The notes beneath the pieces were generated by a model. The model made no database searches. It saw only the letters and a program-made list of their open reading frames with translations, and was not told where the DNA came from. Of a stretch of DNA of 50,661 bases, positions 10,834-18,018 are shown piece after piece (positions within the stretch are counted from its first letter, which is position 1; every line of letters begins with the position of its first letter). A program made the position numbers and the translations under genes. The stretch lies in contig MTOQ01000069.1 of NCBI GenBank assembly GCA_002011735.1, positions 1 through 50,661 on the forward strand, written 5' to 3'. This DNA is from Nitrospirae bacterium JdFR-81 (GTDB lineage: Bacteria; Nitrospirota; Thermodesulfovibrionia; UBA6902).

Positions 10834-10953
10834 ATAAATAGCATATATCTCTCATTCCAGTGAGTTGTTGATATCACAATACCAGAAGGGTTACAATCCT
10901 TTGGGGTAGCTCTTCTGGTATTTATATTTAGGGATATCCCAACAGGGTTGAAG

Positions 10954-12306
10954 ATGGATAGGGGCACAATAGTCATGGGGGCCGGGCTTGCAGGCCTGTC
11001 CTCTGCCTATCTCCTCTCAAGGTCAGGAAGGAATGTGGTGGTTATCGAGGCAGACCCTGCTGTCGGCGGGCTCTCAAAGACCATAGTATGGGGAGAGTTC
11101 AGGTTCGACCTTGGAGGCCACAGATTTCTTACAAAAAACAGGGAGGTTGAGGAGTTTGTAAAGGAGATACTGGACAGGGAATTCTTGATAGTCCACCGTA
11201 AGAGTAAGATATACATGTATAAGAGGTTCTTCGACTATCCCCTGAGGGTCTCGAATGCGATATTCGGACTCGGCCTTGCCACCACCATAAAGGCTATATC
11301 GGATTATACAAAGGAGAGGATCAAGGCCTTCTGCATACCGTCTGATGGCCTCTCGCTTGAAGATTGGGTAGTGAGCAACTTTGGCCGCACACTCTTTAAC
11401 ATATACTTCAAGGACTACAGTGAGAAGGTCTGGGGTATTGAATGCAGGAGGATAAGCCAGGAATGGGTTGCCCAGAGGATAAGGGGCCTGTCTCTTGGAA
11501 AGGCGATAAAGAATGCCATCTTCAGATTTACAGGTAAGGATATAGCAACCCTTGCAGATACATTCATATATCCACCAAATGGCATAGGCGAGATATCCGA
11601 GAGGCTTAGGGAGGCGATAGAGAGAAGAGACCGTATATTTACAGAGACAAGGATCGAGAGGCTACACCACAGAGACTCTGTTATAAGGTCTGTGACAACA
11701 AATAACTGTAATCATCGGGAGGATATCGAGGGGAGCCATTTCATCTCAAGCATCCCGCTTACTGAACTCGTGAGGATACTCGATCCTCCTCCACCAGATG
11801 AGATAATGGATGCTGTCTCAAGACTCAGATACAGAGACCTGGTTATAGTAACCATCATGATTAACAGGGAGAGGATAACTGACCTCACATGGTTATATCT
11901 ACCAGAGAAGGACATGCCCATCGGAAGGATCCATGAACCAAAGAACTGGAGCGAGAGGATGGCGCCCGAAGGGAAGACCCACCTTGTATGTGAATACTTC
12001 TGCTTCAAGGGTGACGAGATATGGAACAAAGACGATGAAGAGCTTGTATCAAATACAATCCTGCAGCTTGAGAGGATCAACCTTATAAACAGGAACGAGG
12101 TCGTTGATGCATGTGTATTGAGAATACCAAAGGCCTATCCCCTGTTCGAGGTAGGGTACAATGAACCCTATGAAAGGGTTATGGAATATCTAAGTAACTT
12201 CAAGAACCTCCATGTCATAGGCAGGGGAGGAAGGTTCAGGTATTACAATATGGATCATGCAATAGAGTCAGGCATTGAGGCAGCAAAAAAGGTAATGGAT
12301 AGTTGA
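10954..12306 (+). CDS. FAD-dependent amine oxidase / protoporphyrinogen-oxidase-like protein
   Basis: IVMGAGLAGLSSAYLLSRSGRNVVVIEADPAVGGLSKT dinucleotide-binding motif; C-terminal IGRGGRFRYYNMDHAIESGIEAAK. Confidence 0.85.
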   Translation: MDRGTIVMGAGLAGLSSAYLLSRSGRNVVVIEADPAVGGLSKTIVWGEFRFDLGGHRFLTKNREVEEFVKEILDREFLIVHRKSKIYMYKRFFDYPLRVSNAIFGLGLATTIKAISDYTKERIKAFCIPSDGLSLEDWVVSNFGRTLFNIYFKDYSEKVWGIECRRISQEWVAQRIRGLSLGKAIKNAIFRFTGKDIATLADTFIYPPNGIGEISERLREAIERRDRIFTETRIERLHHRDSVIRSVTTNNCNHREDIEGSHFISSIPLTELVRILDPPPPDEIMDAVSRLRYRDLVIVTIMINRERITDLTWLYLPEKDMPIGRIHEPKNWSERMAPEGKTHLVCEYFCFKGDEIWNKDDEELVSNTILQLERINLINRNEVVDACVLRIPKAYPLFEVGYNEPYERVMEYLSNFKNLHVIGRGGRFRYYNMDHAIESGIEAAKKVMDS

Positions 12307-12310
12307 TACA

Positions 12311-13741
12311 ATGAGATGTGTGCTTATAATACCCTCCTGGGTCCCTGAGGATATCTTCTCATCAAAGACCGCAGGTTCACAGATAAACTACTGGCAACCC
12401 CTTGGCACCCTTTATGTCGCAGCCTCTATGTTGAAGGCAGGGCATGAGGTGAGATTTATTAATGGTGCATTTATGAAACACGAAGAGATACTGAAGGAGG
12501 TCTCTGCGTTCAGGGCCGAATTTGCCGGAATATACTCGACCACGTTCGGATGGAAGAGGGCACTCAAAACCGCAGCGGATATAAAGAGGCTCAATAGGGA
12601 TATATTTATAACCGTTGGTGGCCCCTATCCCATCGCTATGCAGGAGAGATGCCTTGAGGACTCCAGGGATATAGACGCTGTGGTTACTGGAGAGGGAGAG
12701 ATAACCGTGGTGGAGATGCTCGACAGGCTGTCACATGGCAAGGGTCTTGATGGTGTCGAGGGCGTGGCCTTCAGAGAGGGTGACCGGATCATCAAAAACC
12801 CTCCTCGTCCACTCATAACAGACCTTGACTCCCTCCCCTTCCCTGCAAGGGAGCTCCTTGGTAATGCAGACGACTATATACCACCACCTGCTACATATCG
12901 CAGAAGGCCTGTTGCTGTCATCATCACATCAAGGGGGTGTAACCGTAGATGCATATTCTGTTTCCAGATCGACAGGACTCGAAAGAGTGGCATAAGGTTC
13001 AGGAGCATTGAGAATGTGATGGAAGAGATAGAGCTATGCCTCAGGCAGGGATATAGGGAGATAAAATTTATAGACGACACCCTTGCTGCTGATTATACCA
13101 GGGCGATGGCCCTTGCAAAAGAGATAAAGAGGAGGGGGCTTGACTTTACATGGTTTGCCTCAGCCTGTGTGAACCAGGTTGACAGGCCCCTTCTAAAGGC
13201 TTTCAAAGAGGCCGGTTGCTGGGCAATACTGCTTGGTGCAGAGAGCGGGGTCCAGAAGAACCTCAACACCATAAAAAAGGGCATAACCCTTGAACAGACA
13301 CGAAGGGCTGTAAAATGGGCAAAGGATGCGGGGCTGACAGTCTACACACCCTTCATCTTTGGCATCCCTGGTGAGACCTTTGAAGAGGCCCTCAAGACAA
13401 TAGAGTTTGCCATTGAGCTCGACCCTGATATAGCCAATTTCCATGCACTAACGCCATTTCCGGGAACAGAGCTATACGACAACATAGAGAAATACGGAAG
13501 CATGTCAGATGACTTTGAAGACTTTACATATCAGGGGGCTGCCTTCACCCCCTATACCATGAAGAGGGAAGAGATTGCCCTCTTAAGGCAGATAGCCTTC
13601 AGGAGATTTTACTCAAGGCCCTCCTATATCCTGAGGAGGGCCCTCAAACTGAGGAGCGTGAACGACCTGAAGGCCTCCCTCAAAGGCGCCAAGAGCCTCT
13701 TCTGGCTATGGGCAAAAAGGGGCCTGTTCCATAAAGCCTAA
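12311..13741 (+). CDS. B12-binding-domain radical SAM protein
   Basis: N-terminal Rossmann-like B12 domain; CNRRCIFC cluster motif; IPGET motif. Confidence 0.9.
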   Translation: MRCVLIIPSWVPEDIFSSKTAGSQINYWQPLGTLYVAASMLKAGHEVRFINGAFMKHEEILKEVSAFRAEFAGIYSTTFGWKRALKTAADIKRLNRDIFITVGGPYPIAMQERCLEDSRDIDAVVTGEGEITVVEMLDRLSHGKGLDGVEGVAFREGDRIIKNPPRPLITDLDSLPFPARELLGNADDYIPPPATYRRRPVAVIITSRGCNRRCIFCFQIDRTRKSGIRFRSIENVMEEIELCLRQGYREIKFIDDTLAADYTRAMALAKEIKRRGLDFTWFASACVNQVDRPLLKAFKEAGCWAILLGAESGVQKNLNTIKKGITLEQTRRAVKWAKDAGLTVYTPFIFGIPGETFEEALKTIEFAIELDPDIANFHALTPFPGTELYDNIEKYGSMSDDFEDFTYQGAAFTPYTMKREEIALLRQIAFRRFYSRPSYILRRALKLRSVNDLKASLKGAKSLFWLWAKRGLFHKA

Positions 13742-13743
13742 GG

Positions 13744-14757
13744 TTAATACAATAATAAACCCCATGGGGAGCCTGAGTAGGGACTTTCCGGAGTAAGGGT
13801 GAGCCTTATACTGCTCACCATCTTCATACTGTCGGTGTCAAAGACTGCAACGGATATATCCCCGTGGTTCGCAACATACAGCCTCTTCTTTTCGGGATCA
13901 ACCACTATGCCAAGGGGCTCCTTGCCTGACCTGATAGAGCCGATCTTTTTGTCCTTCTCTGTATCGATAATGGCTATCTCACCCTCTTCCCTCCTGGTAA
14001 CATATGCCCTGCTGGCCTTCTCATCAACTGTGATATACCATGCGGTCTTTCCAACCTTTATGTCCTTGATCTTCTCATCCTTTTCTGCATCGATAACCAT
14101 GACACTGCCCTTGCCGTGAATGGCCACATAGACCTTCTTCTTTCCCCTGTCCACCGCAACACCAAGGGGTGTATCGATGGTCTTAAGTGTCTTGATCACC
14201 TTCTGGGTCTGCAGGTCAACCACAGAGACCGTCCAATCCCCCGAATTGCTCACATAGAGCTTCCCATCCAGTATCTTCATGTCAAAAGGCCCTACACCAA
14301 CCTCTATCTTTCCCTTCAGTGTGCTGGTCTTGAGATCAATCACAGAGAGCGTCTTGTTCACATTCTTGCCCTCAACCACATTCTCCGTATCTGTTACATA
14401 TCCTGTCCCTGACGATGGATCGATGACCATAGACATGGGCCCCACGCCAACCTTTATATTCTTTATTAAAGAATGGCTCTGCATGTCTATTACAGAGACC
14501 GTACTGTCACCATAGTTTGAGTTGACAACATAAAGCCTTCCTGCTCCTTCATCAACCGCCATACCAGCAGGCCATGTGCCAACCCTGAATGTCATCACGA
14601 CCTCTGCCTCTGATGTATCTATTATGGAGACCGTCCCGTTACCAGCGTTTGTTACATAGAGGCGACTGCCCTTCCCTGGCATGGATATGCCGGCATAAAC
14701 AAACGAAAAGGTGGATAAGAGTATCGCAACCACCAAAATTAATATCCATCTCTTCAT
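13744..14757 (-). CDS. Secreted YVTN beta-propeller repeat protein
   Basis: Signal peptide MKRWILILVVAILLSTFSFVYA; repeated RLYVTNAGNGTVSIIDT / KLYVSNSGDWTVSVVDL blades. Start moved to 14757 (SD GGAGAAGG). Confidence 0.85.
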   Translation of the reverse strand: MKRWILILVVAILLSTFSFVYAGISMPGKGSRLYVTNAGNGTVSIIDTSEAEVVMTFRVGTWPAGMAVDEGAGRLYVVNSNYGDSTVSVIDMQSHSLIKNIKVGVGPMSMVIDPSSGTGYVTDTENVVEGKNVNKTLSVIDLKTSTLKGKIEVGVGPFDMKILDGKLYVSNSGDWTVSVVDLQTQKVIKTLKTIDTPLGVAVDRGKKKVYVAIHGKGSVMVIDAEKDEKIKDIKVGKTAWYITVDEKASRAYVTRREEGEIAIIDTEKDKKIGSIRSGKEPLGIVVDPEKKRLYVANHGDISVAVFDTDSMKMVSSIRLTLTPESPYSGSPWGLLLY

Positions 14758-14822
14758 AGCCTTCTCCTTTCCATTTTTTAGAGGTATAATATTCATAATC
14801 CTGTGATTTTTGTCAATACCGG

Positions 14823-15524
14823 GTGGCTGACCTTGAGGATATCATAGATTCCCTCCTGAGAATCGCAGATGACAGAAGGGTTTGTGCGGAACTGCCTCGA
14901 GTTAAGACCCTTGCAGACAACCTCAGGGAAGGGATGGAGGAAGGTGATCCAGAAGCCGCAGAGATGAGCCTCGTCAGGCTGTATACCTATCTCCACTCAG
15001 CAGGCTGCTACTATTCAGAAAGGGAGAGGGAGGTGCTCAGGAGGCGTAACAGCTATGGATGTTATCCTGGTGGTTTTGATCCGATTATAAAGGCAGGTCC
15101 ATACATAAGGGAAGGGACGGTTGTTGCAGACCTCGGCTCAGGAAACGGACTCCAGGGCCTCCTGCTTCAGAGGCTCTATCCACACTATAAGACCATCCAG
15201 GTAGAGATATCATCAGAGATGATACGGATAGGAAGGCTCTTTCAGAATGCCCTCGGTATTGAAAGGGACAGGGTGGAATGGATCAATGATGATATAATGA
15301 ACTTCTCCACTCGAGGGGTGGATTTCCTCTATATCTACCTGCCTGTCCGCCCCTCAGGCAGGGGGCTTGAGCTCTACAGGGCGATGGCAGATGAGCTGCT
15401 GGCCTGGGATAAGCCGATGTATATCTTCAGTATTGCCGATGCCATCCATGGATTTATAAAAGATGGTTTTGATGTCTTCTATTCAGATGGCCACCTCACC
15501 TGTATGGAGAGAAAGAGGCCCTGA
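14823..15524 (+). CDS. Putative class I SAM-dependent methyltransferase-like protein (GTG start)
   Basis: VVADLGSGNGLQGLLLQRLYP motif I-like; substrate unknown. Confidence 0.65.
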   Translation: MADLEDIIDSLLRIADDRRVCAELPRVKTLADNLREGMEEGDPEAAEMSLVRLYTYLHSAGCYYSEREREVLRRRNSYGCYPGGFDPIIKAGPYIREGTVVADLGSGNGLQGLLLQRLYPHYKTIQVEISSEMIRIGRLFQNALGIERDRVEWINDDIMNFSTRGVDFLYIYLPVRPSGRGLELYRAMADELLAWDKPMYIFSIADAIHGFIKDGFDVFYSDGHLTCMERKRP

Positions 15525-15902
15525 TCAGCTCGACTCTCCGTGTCTCTTCTTGTAGTCCTCAATCGCCTTGTGCAATGCATCGGCGCCAAGGTTTGAACAG
15601 TGCATCTTCTGCGGAGGAAGCCCATCAAGTGCATCAGCAACCGCCTCCTTTGTGATCTTCATGGCTTCATCTATGGTCTTGCCCTTTGCCATCTCTGTGA
15701 TCATGCTCGACACCGCAATGGCAGCACCACAGCCAAAGGTCTTGAATTTGGCATCAACGATCCTGCCGTCCTTCACCTTGATAAAGAGCTTCATCACATC
15801 GCCACAGACAGGGTTGCCCTCTGTCCCGACACCATCGGCATCAGGTATCTCGCCAACATTCCTTGGATTTGTGAAATGATCCATCAATTTCTTGCTGTAC
15901 AT
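15525..15902 (-). CDS. iscU: IscU-type Fe-S cluster scaffold
   Basis: NPVCGDVMKLFIKV, FKTFGCGAAIAVSSMITE, PPQKMHCSNLGADAL: all three ligand Cys and the Asp conserved. Confidence 0.95.
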   Translation of the reverse strand: MYSKKLMDHFTNPRNVGEIPDADGVGTEGNPVCGDVMKLFIKVKDGRIVDAKFKTFGCGAAIAVSSMITEMAKGKTIDEAMKITKEAVADALDGLPPQKMHCSNLGADALHKAIEDYKKRHGESS

Positions 15903-17083
15903 TCCTTGCCCTCCATATCATCCCATCCCCTTGCATAGGGTGAGATCTCCCTCAATCTCTCTATTACATCCTTGAAGGTCTGATTAAAGTAGTCTATGTC
16001 ATCATCGCTGGTCTCCTGGCCTATTGTAAAGACAACAGAGCCCTGTGCCACATGGTCGGGTATACCGATTGCATGGAGCACGGGTGAGGACTTCAGGGCC
16101 TTTGACGTGCATGCAGAACCACTTGCACAGTATATCCCCTTGTCTGCAAGGAGCAGAAGCATCGATTCTCCCTCTATATATTCAACCACAAAGCTTGCAT
16201 GTCCAGGCAGCCTCCTCTGGCGATCTCCAGTGAGATGGATCTTGTCTATATTATTAAGGGCAAAGTCTATCATCCTGTCCCTCAATGGCCTGACATGGTT
16301 CATCCTCTCTTCAAGTTCAATCTTGGCAAGCTCTGCGGCCTTGCCCATACCAACAATGGCAGGGACATTCTCGGTTCCTGCCCTCCTGCCACCCTCCTGG
16401 ATGCCTCCATAGATAAGGGGGATTATCCTTGTGCCTTCCCTTATATACAGTGCAGCCGCACCCTTTGGGCCATAAAAGAGATGGGCCGAGATCGTGAGCA
16501 GGTCAACACCGAGCTCGTTAACATCCACGGGGATACTCCCTACAGCAGCAACCGCATCTGTATGAAAGATTATGCCCCTTTCTTTCACTATCTTGGATAT
16601 CTCCTTTATGGGCTCGATAGTCCCTATCTCAGGATTTGCAAGCATTATCGAGACGAGGATGGTCTCATCCGTTATCGCCTTCCTGACATCCTCGGGATCG
16701 ATAATCCCGTATTTATCAGGATGGAGATAGGTAACCACAAAGTCAGACCTTTCAAGGAATCTGGTGGTATTAGTAACGGAGTGATGTTCTATCATGGAGG
16801 TTATTATGTGTCTGCCCTTCTTCTGATGTGCAAGGGCGATACCCTTTATGGCAAAGTTGTTTGATTCTGCACCACTTGATGTAAATATTATCTCGTTCGT
16901 CTTTGCCCCTATCAGGGATGCCACCTTTGCCCTCGCCTCCTCAATGGCCTCCCTTGCCTTCATCCCTGGCTCATATATACTCAGTGGGTTTGCAAAATGC
17001 TCCCTGAAATAGGGCATCATCGCCTCAAGGACATCAGGATGAAGCGGAGTGGTTGCGATATAATCCATATACACACTTCTCAT
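15884..17083 (-). CDS. IscS/NifS-fold protein lacking the PLP lysine (probable non-canonical desulfurase homologue)
   Basis: Full-length IscS similarity (YMDYIATTPLHPDVLEAM, SASGSACTSKAL loop), but ISAHLFYGPKG has Leu where IscS has the Schiff-base Lys. Confidence 0.93.
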   Translation of the reverse strand: MRSVYMDYIATTPLHPDVLEAMMPYFREHFANPLSIYEPGMKAREAIEEARAKVASLIGAKTNEIIFTSSGAESNNFAIKGIALAHQKKGRHIITSMIEHHSVTNTTRFLERSDFVVTYLHPDKYGIIDPEDVRKAITDETILVSIMLANPEIGTIEPIKEISKIVKERGIIFHTDAVAAVGSIPVDVNELGVDLLTISAHLFYGPKGAAALYIREGTRIIPLIYGGIQEGGRRAGTENVPAIVGMGKAAELAKIELEERMNHVRPLRDRMIDFALNNIDKIHLTGDRQRRLPGHASFVVEYIEGESMLLLLADKGIYCASGSACTSKALKSSPVLHAIGIPDHVAQGSVVFTIGQETSDDDIDYFNQTFKDVIERLREISPYARGWDDMEGKECTARN

Positions 17084-17086
17084 CTC

Positions 17087-17374
17087 TCACTCCTTTAGTT
17101 TTCTCACATAGAATTTATAATGATCGGTATCCTCATATACGCCCAGGAATTCATTGCCTGAGACCTCGCACCATGCAGGGATGTCCTCCAGTGCACCATC
17201 ATAATCAGTGAGTATGGCGAGGACCTGACCCTTTTTGATCTCCTTTATCTTCTCCTTTATGGTGAGCAGATGCATTGGACACATCATGTATATAATATCC
17301 GTGGTCGCATCTGCCTGTAGTGGCTTATCAAGAAACTTTATCCTGTTCTCCGTCCTTGTCTCGGATCCCTGCAT
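17087..17374 (-). CDS. TusA-like sulfur-carrier protein
   Basis: IIYMMCPMHLLTIKEKIKEIKKGQVLAILTDYDGALEDIPAWCEVSGNEFLG: SirA/TusA-like with CPMH. Confidence 0.8.
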   Translation of the reverse strand: MQGSETRTENRIKFLDKPLQADATTDIIYMMCPMHLLTIKEKIKEIKKGQVLAILTDYDGALEDIPAWCEVSGNEFLGVYEDTDHYKFYVRKLKE

Positions 17375-17375
17375 C

Positions 17376-17834
17376 TTACCTTGCCACCCTTGCCTCTGTC
17401 CCCTCCCTGTCCATATCAGCCGAGGCCGACAGGAGGTCCTGAAGGGTTATGCCCTCAAGGAACTCTTCTATCTTCTCACCGAGTGACTGCCATAGGAGTC
17501 TTGCCACACACTTCTTCACAAGGCTGCATCTGTGTCTGTCAGAGACCGGGGCAAGACAGTTGGTAAGGGCAACAGGCCCCTCAAGAACCCTGAGTATAAC
17601 ACCTATGGTGATCTCATCAGGCCTCTTGATAAGCACATATCCCCCACCAGGCCCCTTCTGACTCCTGATCAGCCCCGCCCTCCTCAGCCTGTTGAGGAGC
17701 TGCTCAAGGTATGGCACCGAGACCCCCTGTCTCCTCGCAATCTCCTTTATGCTCACAGGGCCCTTTTCATACTCACGGGCGATCTCGAACATCGCCCTCA
17801 CCCCGTACTCCCCTCTTGTGGATAGACTCAGCAT
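17376..17834 (-). CDS. Rrf2-family regulator, IscR-type with three conserved-region cysteines
   Basis: MLSLSTRGEYGVRAMFEIA winged-helix N-terminus; CLAPVSDRHRCSLVKKC. Confidence 0.92.
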   Translation of the reverse strand: MLSLSTRGEYGVRAMFEIAREYEKGPVSIKEIARRQGVSVPYLEQLLNRLRRAGLIRSQKGPGGGYVLIKRPDEITIGVILRVLEGPVALTNCLAPVSDRHRCSLVKKCVARLLWQSLGEKIEEFLEGITLQDLLSASADMDREGTEARVAR

Positions 17835-17840
17835 ATTAAA

Positions 17841-17869
17841 AGGATATAATAGTTTACTATTTTTGTCAA
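17841..17869 (-). promoter_or_regulatory. Candidate promoter of the rrf2-isc operon
   Basis: Minus strand TTGACA (17869-17864), 17-nt spacer, TATCCT (17846-17841); ATG at 17834. Confidence 0.5.
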
Positions 17870-17873
17870 GTAT
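17849..17873 (-). promoter_or_regulatory. IscR type-1-like operator
   Basis: Minus strand ATACTTGACAAAAATAGTAAACTAT matches 23 of 25 positions of ATASYYGACTRWWWYAGTCRRSTAT (consensus recalled). Confidence 0.75.
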
Positions 17874-17923
17874 TTTTCTTGCAATTTTATAGCACCATTG
17901 CGTTAATTGACTAATTAGGATTG

Positions 17924-17954
17924 TTTATAGAATCTATAAAAAATCCTTTAAAAA
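17924..17954 (+). promoter_or_regulatory. Palindromic element TTTATAGA-A-TCTATAAA plus extension, copy B
   Basis: Perfect 8-bp arms; extended match to 8112-8141. Confidence 0.55.
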
Positions 17955-18018
17955 CTTGACAAAAACGGGCATGGTCGATAACATTAATTAATAATATTAT
18001 TAGACTGGGAGGGCAGGC

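Noticed and set aside
16478-16480. Sequencing error or frameshift as explanation for the missing PLP lysine in the IscS homologue
   Set aside because: Flanking residues (ISAH-FYGPKG) are intact in frame, and CTC differs from AAA/AAG at all three or at least two positions; other PLP-site residues are also changed.
16199-16864. 221-aa plus-strand ORF opposite the IscS-like gene
   Set aside because: Antisense shadow ORF; the minus-strand frame has full family similarity.
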